Below are positions 1 through 8,287 of a DNA stretch of 64,000 nucleotides, piece by piece. The notes beneath the pieces were generated by a model, which worked only from the letters and a program-made list of their open reading frames with translations, had not been told where the DNA came from and searched no databases. Both the position numbers and the translations under genes were made by a program. Source of the DNA: Thalassospira alkalitolerans (GTDB lineage: Bacteria > Pseudomonadota > Alphaproteobacteria > Rhodospirillales > Thalassospiraceae). The stretch lies in the NCBI RefSeq assembly GCF_002115745.1, contig NZ_JFKB01000006.1, positions 235,696 through 299,695 of the forward strand, given 5' to 3'. The stretch's first letter is position 1. Every line of letters begins with the position of its first letter.

Positions 1-1073
1 AGTTTCGGATCGTATTTTTCCTGCACATATGTCAGCGCATCACACAAAACAAGCCGGCCTTCGGCGTCGGTATTGATAACTTCAATCGTCTGACCTGACA
101 TCGAGGTCACCACATCGCCCGGGCGCTGTGCCGTGCTGGACGGCATGTTTTCAACAAGGCCGATAATCCCGACCACATTGCATTTCGCCTTGCGCCCGGC
201 AAGCGCCTTCATCAGACCGGAAACAACACCGGCACCGCCCATGTCCCATTTCATGTCTTCCATGCCACCGGCCGGTTTGATCGAAATCCCGCCGGTATCA
301 AAGGTGACCCCCTTGCCAACGAAGGCAACCGGTGCGTCTTTTTTCTTGCCGCCGTTCCAGCGCATGACAACGATATAAGGCTTGTGCGCCGAGCCCATGG
401 CAACGCCCAAAAGCGCGCCCATGCCAAGCTTTTTCATTTCCTTTTCGTCCAGCACCTCGATCTCGATACCGAGTTTTTCAAGCGCGCTGACTTCTTTCAT
501 GAAGCTTTCAGGATAAAGCACATTGGCCGGTTCAGACACCAGATCGCGGGTAAAGAACACGCCTTCGACGACCTTTTTGGCACTGTCGAACTGTTTTTTA
601 GCTTCCTTGTGGTCGCGCGCAGCAATCGAAAGCGATTTCAAAACCGGTTTGTCTTCTTTGGTTTCGGTGGTGCGGTATTTATCAAAACGATAATCGCGTA
701 ACATCGCCCCGGTGGCGAAATCGCACGCCATGCCTTCCATATCAAACAGGATGGCAACATCCTTTTCACCGGTCGAAAGCGCGCGCACCGTGACGCTGCC
801 GCCAAGTTTCTGGGCGGCGATCACGTCAAATTCTTCTTCTTTGCCGATCCCGAACAAAATGATGCGCGACAAATCGACATTGGCCGGGGCCAGCAGTTGC
901 AGGCTTTGACCCGCCTTGCCCTTAAACGTCGATCCCTTGATGGCCTTGGCCAGCGCACCGCCGGTCGCCTCGTCCAGTGCGACCGCACTGGGCATCAGAT
1001 CGCCGCCGTCGGTGGCAAAGGCGATCACAGCGCCCGAGGTCGGAATGGCAAGATCGGAGAACGTGATCTTCAT
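1..1073 (-). CDS. pepA: Leucyl aminopeptidase (cytosol aminopeptidase, M17), 3' end outside window
   Basis: Partial gene running off the left edge; about 357 N-terminal residues are present of a family length near 500. The protein carries the M17 signature NTDAEGRL at about residues 331-338, whose Asp and Glu bind the two catalytic metal ions, and upstream the FVGKGVTFDTGGISIKP segment that supplies the metal-binding Lys and Asp. The enzyme removes N-terminal residues from peptides in the cytosol and works as a hexamer; PepA proteins can also bind DNA in Xer recombination, which cannot be judged here. Start ATG at 1073 gives MKITFSDLAIPTSG, typical for alphaproteobacterial PepA. The 228 bp upstream hold no gene. 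Confidence 0.93.
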   Translation of the reverse strand, partial: MKITFSDLAIPTSGAVIAFATDGGDLMPSAVALDEATGGALAKAIKGSTFKGKAGQSLQLLAPANVDLSRIILFGIGKEEEFDVIAAQKLGGSVTVRALSTGEKDVAILFDMEGMACDFATGAMLRDYRFDKYRTTETKEDKPVLKSLSIAARDHKEAKKQFDSAKKVVEGVFFTRDLVSEPANVLYPESFMKEVSALEKLGIEIEVLDEKEMKKLGMGALLGVAMGSAHKPYIVVMRWNGGKKKDAPVAFVGKGVTFDTGGISIKPAGGMEDMKWDMGGAGVVSGLMKALAGRKAKCNVVGIIGLVENMPSSTAQRPGDVVTSMSGQTIEVINTDAEGRLVLCDALTYVQEKYDPK

Positions 1074-1301
1074 GGTGAAAAAGGCTCCTGTCATGGTTGG
1101 GCATAGGTGGGGTCTGCACCGGCATGTTGGCCTGCGCATGAATGCTTTCCCTAATCTAGCGCGATATATGGCGAAGAAAAGGCTTATCATCTTAAAAGTC
1201 CGATGATTTTCCAGAATATCGTCACAGGTGATCGCCATTGGCAATATCACATTGTTGCCGCCAGACCGTCAAAACACCAGTGACACGTTCTGGAGACCGG
1301 C

Positions 1302-1721
1302 ATGGCAGATATCACGCAAACCATCCAATCCGCACACACGCAAACATTGGCGTTGATCAATCTGATCGAACAACGTCCTTCGATTGATCAACAAGCACAG
1401 GGAATGCTTTCGCAGCTTAATCTGTTGCAGCAAAACCTTTCTGATCTGGGCAATGACAAAAGCAGAATTGCCGCCGCAAGCGCCTTGCAAAGCACAATGA
1501 CGCCGCTTTTCATCACGCCACTGGAATATCTGATCAGCATGAACCTGAATATGTCAAAGCTGGGGCCTCTTAACCGGTCAAAGACAGTGCCGGACAATCA
1601 GGCCCTTAAGGAAAATGCCCTTGCCAAAGGCTTGGTTGCCAATCTTCGCGACATCCTGTCGTCCCTTGGTGGCAACCCGTTTGTGCCAAATCCCACGCCA
1701 CCGGGCCCGATTGCAATTTAA
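1302..1721 (+). CDS. Small helical protein of unknown function, partner of the HopA1-family gene
   Basis: 139 residues, not recognised. Composition is Gln/Leu/Ser rich and predicted by eye to be mostly helical over residues 1-75 and 95-125, with a Pro-rich tail (NPFVPNPTPPGPIAI). No signal peptide or membrane segment. The ATG follows a GGAG at 1289-1294. Its stop codon is fused to a perfect AAGGAGG (1721-1727) that serves the next gene, so the two are almost certainly co-transcribed and probably functionally linked. HopA1 effectors of plant pathogens have a small dedicated chaperone encoded next to them, which makes a chaperone or partner role conceivable, but no sequence similarity to such chaperones is visible. 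An antitoxin-like role is equally untested. Confidence 0.65.
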   Translation: MADITQTIQSAHTQTLALINLIEQRPSIDQQAQGMLSQLNLLQQNLSDLGNDKSRIAAASALQSTMTPLFITPLEYLISMNLNMSKLGPLNRSKTVPDNQALKENALAKGLVANLRDILSSLGGNPFVPNPTPPGPIAI

Positions 1722-1733
1722 GGAGGTCGCATT

Positions 1734-2738
1734 ATGACAGCTCTCGACAATCTGAAAGCCGCCACCACGGCTGTCTGGGATAGCATTCCCACGACCGATT
1801 TACCGCGAATGAAAGCCGCCCTGCAAAATGTCGGCCCAAACCGCACCCTTGTTCTGACAAATCTTTACCGTCAATTTTATCAAGCCTTCAGCACACCGGC
1901 AAACATGCCCCTCAATCCACATCACAACCTTGGCTTTGACGCCATCAACACCGTCATCGGTCAACTCGGCTCCTGCCAAAATCAGTTCGTGCAAGGCAAT
2001 GGAACGACTGTCACCATTCAGGACAATGTATTTCGTGAAGTCACATATCAAAATCGCGCGAATTACCCGCAATTATTCTGGTCGCTGCCCGGTGCGCAGC
2101 TTTACAGATGCTTCTATCATTTCAACTTTCCCCGCCTTCAGGCGCAACGCGATGCGATCCGCCTGGCAATCAATGTGCCCCTGGGTCAAATACCGGCGGC
2201 GATAAACGGGTTCCTGGCGCAGGCCCGAACCACGGATCCGGACGTCCTTTCATTCAAAGTCGGTGGCCCCGGTTTGTATCGCAAACCTGATACGGCACTG
2301 ATTTATATCCTTAAACCAACCAACCAAACAGAACAGGGGCGGCTGAACACCTTGGTTCAGGCAGTAACAACATGGGCAGGAAGCGCCCCGGCGAATGCAT
2401 TGCGTGATTGGACACATCCCCTGATGGAACGCTTGGCGGCAGGTGTGGCAACAGCCGATGATCCACCGCATGCGCCACAATATCGCGGCGTGTCTTTCAC
2501 CTCTTTACGGGCCGTGATTGCAACAATTGTCATCGGCAATCTGATCCGCCTTTATAACGGCCCGTCAAATGTTCAGGGGAAAACCGAGGGCGAACTTGCC
2601 GCAATGGCATTGGTCGGCCAGTTGGACAATTATGGCATTGATGACCAAAACCCCAGCCGCAATGCGGCCTTGCCAGACAGTGGAACACGTGACCAGATCA
2701 GAGAGTACGGCCTGCTGGTTGGCGGCATCGTGACTTAA
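1734..2738 (+). CDS. HopA1-family protein (T3SS effector HopA1 / lanthipeptide LxmY-like domain)
   Basis: 334 residues. The C-terminal half follows the HopA1 pattern: FKVGGPGLYRKPDTALIYI (174-192) matches the family K-V...D-x-A-hydrophobic-Y-I strand, then THPLMERLAAGVATADDP (227-244) and SFTSLR (254-259) match the family P-L/T...G-h-G...A-E-x-P...S-x-G-x-x-R segment, and LDNYGIDDQNP (297-307) matches its C-terminal L-x-x-x-G-x-D-x-x-N-P. HopA1 is a type III effector in Pseudomonas syringae; related domains act as phospho-Ser/Thr lyases in class V lanthipeptide synthesis. Here there is no secretion system, kinase or precursor peptide nearby, so the role is open. Strong Shine-Dalgarno (AAGGAGG) 6 bp before the ATG; 12 bp behind the small gene at 1302. 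No signal peptide. Confidence 0.7.
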   Translation: MTALDNLKAATTAVWDSIPTTDLPRMKAALQNVGPNRTLVLTNLYRQFYQAFSTPANMPLNPHHNLGFDAINTVIGQLGSCQNQFVQGNGTTVTIQDNVFREVTYQNRANYPQLFWSLPGAQLYRCFYHFNFPRLQAQRDAIRLAINVPLGQIPAAINGFLAQARTTDPDVLSFKVGGPGLYRKPDTALIYILKPTNQTEQGRLNTLVQAVTTWAGSAPANALRDWTHPLMERLAAGVATADDPPHAPQYRGVSFTSLRAVIATIVIGNLIRLYNGPSNVQGKTEGELAAMALVGQLDNYGIDDQNPSRNAALPDSGTRDQIREYGLLVGGIVT

Positions 2739-2828
2739 CGGATACTTTCCGCACGGACACTTTCAGCCCGGATACGATCCGGTTGGATTGACACGATCCG
2801 CGTGACTTTTGCATACCGCTTGCACCGG

Positions 2829-2842
2829 TTGTCCATTATCAA
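2829..2842 (+). promoter_or_regulatory. FNR/NnrR-type binding site upstream of nnrS
   Basis: TTGTCCATTATCAA matches the FNR/CRP-family anaerobox TTGAT-N4-ATCAA at eight of ten specified positions. It lies 60 bp before the nnrS ATG, a spacing suited to activation. nnrS genes are known members of NnrR, FNR or NsrR regulons, which supports the call; which Crp/FNR paralogue binds cannot be told. Confidence 0.55.
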
Positions 2843-2902
2843 GGCAGGCCCGCACAAGCCCCCTATTGTGGAAGCATTCCAATTCATATCATGGTGTTGA
2901 TC

Positions 2903-4135
2903 ATGACTGCCAAAACCACGCCGATTACGATTTCCGAACCCGCCCCTGCCCCGCATCCGTTCTGGAGCGGCGCCTTTCGTCCGATGTTTCTGTTTGCCGG
3001 GTTGACTGCCGTGGTCGCCGTTGTGTGGTGGGTGGCCGGGGTGGCGCATGGTGTTCCGACACCGTCACTTGGCACAGCATCGCTTTGGCATGCCCATGAA
3101 ATGATTTTCGGTTTTGGCGGGGCGGCGATTGGCGGTTTTTTGTTAACCGCGATTGCCAATTGGACGGGACGCCCCGGTGTTCAGGGAAAATTGCTTATGC
3201 TGCTTGCCGCATGCTGGATTATTGCCCGGCTGGCAGTTGGCTTTGGCACCGCATTACCGGCAAGTCTCGCCATCATTGGCGGGATTGGCTATTTCATGGC
3301 CCTGATTGCGATTGCCGGGCGGGAACTTATTCTGGGCCGCAATTATCGCAACCTTAAAATCCTTGGCATTCTGGGCCTGATCATGACGTTGGACGGGCTT
3401 TTTATTGCCGGCTCGCTGGATCTGATCGCGCTTGACCCGATGGCTGTTTATCAAACCGCGATCCTGTTGATCGTGTTTTTAATCAGCCTGATCGGCGGGC
3501 GGATTATTCCGGCATTCACGCGCAACTGGCTGATGCGCGAACGGCCAGATGTTTCGATGCCGGTGATGTTTAATCGCTTTGACGGGCTGTGCCTTGCCGC
3601 TCTTGGCCTTGCCATTGTGATCGGCCTTTTTGATACCAACGGCATTTTCTTTGGCGGGGCATTGCTGATCACCGCCGCCCTGCATGGCATTCGCATGGTG
3701 CGCTGGCGCGGGGTTCATACGTTGCGCGATCCGTTGGTCGCGATGTTGCATTTTGCCTATTTCTGGGTGCCGGTTGGCTTGGCCGCCCTTGGCGTTGCCC
3801 TTATCTGGCCCGATGTTCTGGCACCGCGTGACGGATTGCACGGCCTGACCGGCGGGGCGATGGCCTGCATGATTATTGCGATTAGCGGGCGGGCTGCCCT
3901 TGGCCATACCGGCCGCGAATTACGCGCCAGTTTTGCGCTGAATATGGCGTTTGGTCTGGTTTGGATTTCCACCGCGCTGCGCCTGTCGATCGGGCAGTTT
4001 GACGATGCCTATATCCCGGTTCTGGCGGCGGCAACGCTGTGCTGGCTGGTTGGGTGGCTGGCGTTTTTGATCGGCTATGCCCCGGTTTTGCTGGGCCCCA
4101 GCCAAAAGAAAACCCGCGGCATTCCGGTTAAGTAA
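2903..4135 (+). CDS. nnrS: NnrS family heme/copper membrane protein (nitric oxide stress)
   Basis: About 410 residues with twelve hydrophobic segments. The family hallmark LWHAHEMIFGFGGAAIGGFLLTA is split between the first loop and second helix region (about residues 59-81), with the conserved His-x-His pair for metal or heme; a second conserved block GGRIIPAFTRNW sits mid-protein. NnrS proteins are inner-membrane, heme- and copper-containing and protect against nitric oxide and nitrosative stress; the biochemical reaction is unsettled. An in-frame ATG at 2891 would add MVLI; 2903 (MTAKTTPITI) is preferred. Single-gene unit preceded by an FNR-like box; convergent with the GNAT at 4149. Confidence 0.88.
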   Translation: MTAKTTPITISEPAPAPHPFWSGAFRPMFLFAGLTAVVAVVWWVAGVAHGVPTPSLGTASLWHAHEMIFGFGGAAIGGFLLTAIANWTGRPGVQGKLLMLLAACWIIARLAVGFGTALPASLAIIGGIGYFMALIAIAGRELILGRNYRNLKILGILGLIMTLDGLFIAGSLDLIALDPMAVYQTAILLIVFLISLIGGRIIPAFTRNWLMRERPDVSMPVMFNRFDGLCLAALGLAIVIGLFDTNGIFFGGALLITAALHGIRMVRWRGVHTLRDPLVAMLHFAYFWVPVGLAALGVALIWPDVLAPRDGLHGLTGGAMACMIIAISGRAALGHTGRELRASFALNMAFGLVWISTALRLSIGQFDDAYIPVLAAATLCWLVGWLAFLIGYAPVLLGPSQKKTRGIPVK

Positions 4136-4148
4136 ACTGCGTTAACCG

Positions 4149-4616
4149 TTACGCGCCAAAATCAAACAACGACAGGGTCGGGTTGGATTTAACGTATTCG
4201 ATCTGACCCTTGTCGGCATCCCCCGTGCAATGCCAGCCATGGCTTTCGTAAAAGCCATGGGCGCGGATTTTGGGATCGGCTTCGGTGGTCAACGAAATAT
4301 CGTCACAGCCTTGGGCGAACAACCATTCCTCGGCCACGCGCAATAATGCCGCCCCCACCCCGCGCCCTTCAAAATCGGGGTCAACAAACAGCGCCCAAAG
4401 GGTTGCTTCCTTGGGGATGGCAATGGCAAATCCCGCCGCCGCCCCATCAATATCGGCCACCCAAATACCATAACCATCCGTGATCCATTTGCCAAAGGCG
4501 GTTTTGGTAATGCCGCGTTCGGCCAGTTGATCGGCGGAAAGATGGTTTTCGCGCACCCGGCTTCGGATCGCGAAAATGGCACTGACATCAGATGCGCGTG
4601 CTTTGCGGATTTTCAT
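4149..4616 (-). CDS. GNAT family N-acetyltransferase
   Basis: 155 residues spanning one acetyltransferase fold. The acetyl-CoA pyrophosphate loop is visible as VDPDFEGRGVGAALL (about 97-111), i.e. the R/Q-x-x-G-x-G/A motif A, after strand LWALFV; the C-terminal FYESHGWHCTGD resembles the motif B end in which Tyr is the general acid. Substrate cannot be inferred. Starts at ATG 4616 with a conserved MKIRKARASDV N-terminus. Monocistronic, convergent to nnrS and separated by 13 bp; the gap contains a short GCGTTAAC/GTTACGC dyad. Confidence 0.85.
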   Translation of the reverse strand: MKIRKARASDVSAIFAIRSRVRENHLSADQLAERGITKTAFGKWITDGYGIWVADIDGAAAGFAIAIPKEATLWALFVDPDFEGRGVGAALLRVAEEWLFAQGCDDISLTTEADPKIRAHGFYESHGWHCTGDADKGQIEYVKSNPTLSLFDFGA

Positions 4617-4710
4617 CGGCGTTTTGATCCAATCGGCACATAAAAGATCGCGGCAATCTAGCCTGCTTTGATGGGAATACCAGTAAAAACGCCTTAAGCA
4701 CCGCCGGTGA

Positions 4711-5817
4711 TCAAGGCATTGTCTTTGGCACCATCAACCGCACCGGCTGGCGTTTTGGCCCCCATGTGCCGGGGTGCCGTTGAAACACGCCCGCGCAATG
4801 GGTGCCGCACTTGGTACAGGCCCCCTGCGCATCAAGGTTCCAATCCGATAACTGATACCAATCGCGCCCGATCAGGATGTGGCCGCAGTTATGGCAAAAC
4901 GTACTCGACCCGGCCTTGTCATGGACATTGCCGACATAGGCATAACGAATGCCGTTTTTCATCGCGATATCACGCGCCCGGATCAGGGTTGCGGGCGGGG
5001 TGCGCGGGTGATCCATCATTTTCCAATCGGGATGAAAGGCCGAAAAATGCATCGGTACATCGGGGCCAAGTTCATCATGGACCCATTGGGTCATTTCATC
5101 GAATTCGGCGTCGCCATCATTTTCGCCGGGGATCACCAGATTGGTCAGTTCAAACCACACCCCGGTTTCATGTTTCAGGTATTTAAGCGTTTCCAAAACA
5201 TCGGCCAAATGGGCGGAACACAGCTTGTGATAGAAATCCTCGGTAAAGCCCTTAAGGTCCACATTGGCCGCATCCATATGGCGGAAAAACTCTTCGCGGG
5301 CCTTATCCCCGATATAGCCCGCCGTCACGGCCACAGTCCGAATACCCGCCTCACGGCACGCTTGGGCCACATCAACCGCATACTCAAGGAAAATCACCGG
5401 ATCGTTATAGGTAAATGCGACAGCGGAACAGCCATAGGCCTTGGCCGTTTGGGCAATCATTTCCGGGGTGGCAAGCGATCCAAGCTTGTCCATTTCACGG
5501 GCTTTGGAAATCTCGTAATTCTGACAAAACTTGCACGTCAGATTACAGCCCGCCGTACCAAAAGACAGGATCGGGGTGCCGGGCAGGAAATGGTTCAGCG
5601 GCTTTTTCTCAACCGGATCAATGCAAAAGCCCGATGACCGACCCCAGGTGGTCAACACCATCTGATCGCCTTCGCGCTCCCGAACAAAGCACAAGCCGCG
5701 CTGCCCGTCGTTTAACTTGCAAAAACGCGGGCAGACATCGCACTGGATACGGCCATCCTCAAGATGATGCCAGTAACGGCCGGGAACCGTATCAATTTGC
5801 GGGGTCGTGACATTCAT
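4711..5817 (-). CDS. amrS: AmmeMemoRadiSam system radical SAM enzyme
   Basis: 368 residues from ATG 5817 (a GTG at 5829 is a weaker choice; GGGGTG lies before 5817). The radical SAM cluster is C91-x3-C95-x2-C98 within TAGCNLTCKFCQN, followed by the NYEISKA stretch typical of AmrS. Additional Cys are found at C26, C29, C33 and C43, and a Cys-rich tail (CHNCG, CTKCGTHC) that may bind a second metal. The family co-occurs with AMMECR1- and MEMO-type proteins; the reaction is unknown, though a radical modification of a protein or RNA is presumed. Divergent from the amrB-amrA fusion at 5919, leaving a 101 bp shared promoter region. Confidence 0.9.
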   Translation of the reverse strand: MNVTTPQIDTVPGRYWHHLEDGRIQCDVCPRFCKLNDGQRGLCFVREREGDQMVLTTWGRSSGFCIDPVEKKPLNHFLPGTPILSFGTAGCNLTCKFCQNYEISKAREMDKLGSLATPEMIAQTAKAYGCSAVAFTYNDPVIFLEYAVDVAQACREAGIRTVAVTAGYIGDKAREEFFRHMDAANVDLKGFTEDFYHKLCSAHLADVLETLKYLKHETGVWFELTNLVIPGENDGDAEFDEMTQWVHDELGPDVPMHFSAFHPDWKMMDHPRTPPATLIRARDIAMKNGIRYAYVGNVHDKAGSSTFCHNCGHILIGRDWYQLSDWNLDAQGACTKCGTHCAGVFQRHPGTWGPKRQPVRLMVPKTMP

Positions 5818-5918
5818 GGCGTTTATCACCCCAACGGGACGTCATTATTCGAAGCTTGTCCTTTCAAAGTGTAGCCCTGATCGCTATCTTTTTCAAAGGA
5901 AGCCACGCGACAGGAACA

Positions 5919-7451
5919 ATGATGACCCTCATCCGCCCGCCTGCCATTGCCGGAACGTTTTATCCCGCCGCGCCCGATCAGCTGCAAAGCGAGATTGACG
6001 GGCTGATCCATGCGGCGGTTGAGGCGGAGACCAAGGGTGATGCGCCAATCCCAAAGGCAATCATTGTCCCCCATGCCGGATTGATGTTTTCCGGCGCGAT
6101 TGCGGGTTTGGGCTTTGCCACCGTTCGCGCGTTAAAGGGCATTGTTAAACGCATTGTGATTATCGGCCCGGCGCATCGCATGGCGTTTCAGGGGATTGCG
6201 CTGGCCAAGGCCGATGGCTTTGCGACACCACTTGGGGATCTGCGCTGTGATCTGGCCGCCCTTCAAACGGCCCTAGCCCTGCCACAGGTTCAGGTGCTTG
6301 ACGATGCGCATCGGATGGAACACGGGCTTGAGATTGAATTACCCTTTATCCAACGACTGTTTGGCGAGGATGCCGATATTGGCATTGTGCCCCTTTTGGT
6401 CAGCCGTTGCGCCGCACGGCAAGTGCATGAAGTGATCGAGGCCTTGTGGGGCGGGCCGGAAACCCTGATCGTGATTTCATCGGATTTGTCACATTTCCAT
6501 GATTACGACACCGCACAGCGCATGGATGACCATACGCGCCAGATGATCGAACGCTTTGATGCCGAAAGCATTGATACCAACGATGCCTGCGGCGCGTTGC
6601 CGGTTGCCGGAATGTTGATGTCTGCGCGCAAACGCAGCATGCGGATCAAGACCCTTGGCATGCGCAATTCCGGCGATGTGACCGGCGATAAATCCCGTGT
6701 GGTCGGCTATGGTGCATGGGCAATTTATACGGGAACGGAAAAGATGCGCGATCCGAATGCGGCGGGCAATGCCTCGGCAAGCACTGGTGATCCTGCCGGG
6801 GGTACTGGCGGAAGCACCGGCAAAAGTACTGGCGGCGGCTTTGTTGGCGCGACCGAACAGCTTCTGACCGATCAGGGTGCCGCGATGATCGACCTTGCGC
6901 GCCGATCCATCTTGCACGGCATTGCGCATGGCAGGCCGCTTGAGGTTGATCCATCAACTGTTTCCCCGGCCCTTTTGGCGCAGGGGGCGTGTTTTGTAAC
7001 GCTGAAAAAAGCCGGTCAGCTTCGTGGCTGCATCGGATCGGTGATGGCGCATCGTGATCTGGCAAATGATATTTGCATAAATGCGTTCAAGGCCGGATTT
7101 GGCGATCCGCGGTTTCCGCAATTGCAAGAAAATGAACTGAATGACGATCTGGAACTGTCAATTTCGGTGCTGTCGCCCCCGCGTGATTTTCCGTTTGAAA
7201 ACGAAGCCGATCTGATTGCCAAACTGACCCCGTTCGAGGATGGCATTATCCTGTCAGATGGCAACCGGCGGGGATTGTTCTTGCCGCAAGTATGGGAACA
7301 ATTGCCCGAACCGGCCGCATTTTTGGCCCATCTGAAACGCAAGGCCGGGCTGTCGATGGATTACTGGTCGGATCATATGCGCGCCCAGCGGTTCGTCACA
7401 CGCGGTATATCGGGCACCGATATCGCGCCAACAGGTTTCTGGAATACCTGA
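5919..7451 (+). CDS. AmrB-AmrA fusion (MEMO-like plus AMMECR1 domain protein)
   Basis: 510 residues. Residues 1-275 are a MEMO1-like domain: RPPAIAGTFYP at the N-terminus, IVPHAGLMFSG, GPAHR, EHGLEIELPF and SSDLSHF, which carry the His/Asp ligands shared with extradiol dioxygenase-like folds. Residues about 312-510 are an AMMECR1 domain with the diagnostic LRGCIGS motif and FPFENEADLIAKL region. The two are joined by a 30-residue Gly/Ser/Thr-rich linker (about 279-310), so two proteins often encoded separately are fused. Start ATG 5919 gives MMTLIRPPAIAG; longer upstream frame residues do not fit the family. Works with AmrS, encoded divergently; function of the trio is unknown. Confidence 0.9.
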   Translation: MMTLIRPPAIAGTFYPAAPDQLQSEIDGLIHAAVEAETKGDAPIPKAIIVPHAGLMFSGAIAGLGFATVRALKGIVKRIVIIGPAHRMAFQGIALAKADGFATPLGDLRCDLAALQTALALPQVQVLDDAHRMEHGLEIELPFIQRLFGEDADIGIVPLLVSRCAARQVHEVIEALWGGPETLIVISSDLSHFHDYDTAQRMDDHTRQMIERFDAESIDTNDACGALPVAGMLMSARKRSMRIKTLGMRNSGDVTGDKSRVVGYGAWAIYTGTEKMRDPNAAGNASASTGDPAGGTGGSTGKSTGGGFVGATEQLLTDQGAAMIDLARRSILHGIAHGRPLEVDPSTVSPALLAQGACFVTLKKAGQLRGCIGSVMAHRDLANDICINAFKAGFGDPRFPQLQENELNDDLELSISVLSPPRDFPFENEADLIAKLTPFEDGIILSDGNRRGLFLPQVWEQLPEPAAFLAHLKRKAGLSMDYWSDHMRAQRFVTRGISGTDIAPTGFWNT

Positions 7452-7489
7452 AAACAAAGGCCCCATCCGGGGACTTACCCCGGTGCCGA

Positions 7490-8287
7490 TTACGCAACAT
7501 TGCGATTGCGGGTTTGGGCAATTCGTTCCAAAGCCTTGGCGTGCAGTTCCGGGGTTGCCGCGGCCAGGACCTGTCCGTTTGATGACAGGTCAAGCACATT
7601 GCCATCCCAATCAGTAATCACCCCGCCCGCCCCGGTAACAATCGGAACCAATGCCAGAAAGTCATAAGGTTGCAAGCTGGCCTCTAATATCAAATCGACA
7701 TGCCCAGATGCCAAAAGGCCATAGCTATAACAATCACCGCCAAACCGGCGTTCGATGCAGGCCCGACTGAGGTTTTCAAATATATCGGCTTCGGCGCCAA
7801 CGAATTGATCGGGTGACGTGGCAAACAAAATCGCATCGTCAAGCGCGGTGATTTTGCCGGTCGTACATAAATCATCACCACAAAAGGTGCCACTTCCGGC
7901 ACGGCCAACCCATGTTTCGGCCAAAAGCGGCATATCGATCACGCCCAAAACAGGACGCCCATCGTCAAGCAACGCAATCAGGGTGCCAAAAACCGGCACG
8001 CCAGAGATAAAGCTTTTTGTGCCGTCGATGGGGTCAATCACCCAGACATATCGGGTATCAAGCCCATGACCACCGTGTTCTTCGCCCAAAATGCCATGAT
8101 CGGGCAAATGCTGGCTCAATACAGCCTTCATCGCGGTTTCAATCATGCGATCGGCAAATGTCACCGGGCTTTGATCGGATTTACGTTCAACGGTTAACGG
8201 AGCCCGAAAATATTGTCGGGCGATGGGCCGCGACGCCGCCAGCATGGCATGGGCAACATCACAAAAAGACGTCAGCATATTATTCAT
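7490..8287 (-). CDS. Inositol monophosphatase-family phosphatase (HisN-like)
   Basis: 265 residues. Metal site visible as GEE (69-70 in ILGEEHG), DPIDGTKSF (85-93) and a distal QPYDFLALVPIV with the third Asp. The sequence resembles bacterial histidinol-phosphatase HisN more than suhB (WVIDPIDGTKSFISGVPVFG). In this operon, however, it is the last gene of a glycerophosphate-type ABC cluster, so a sugar- or glycerol-phosphate phosphatase role is plausible; histidinol-phosphate hydrolysis remains possible. The ATG at 8287 overlaps the stop of the DeoR-family gene (TGATG), indicating translational coupling. Confidence 0.82.
   Translation of the reverse strand: MNNMLTSFCDVAHAMLAASRPIARQYFRAPLTVERKSDQSPVTFADRMIETAMKAVLSQHLPDHGILGEEHGGHGLDTRYVWVIDPIDGTKSFISGVPVFGTLIALLDDGRPVLGVIDMPLLAETWVGRAGSGTFCGDDLCTTGKITALDDAILFATSPDQFVGAEADIFENLSRACIERRFGGDCYSYGLLASGHVDLILEASLQPYDFLALVPIVTGAGGVITDWDGNVLDLSSNGQVLAAATPELHAKALERIAQTRNRNVA

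Noticed and set aside
1074..1301. Short open frames in the pepA upstream gap
   Set aside because: They overlap the pepA 5' end or lack start signals; treated as the pepA promoter region.
7469..7485. Hairpin CCGGGG/CCCCGG between amrB-amrA and the phosphatase gene
   Set aside because: Stem is short and no U-tract follows on either strand; not called as a terminator.
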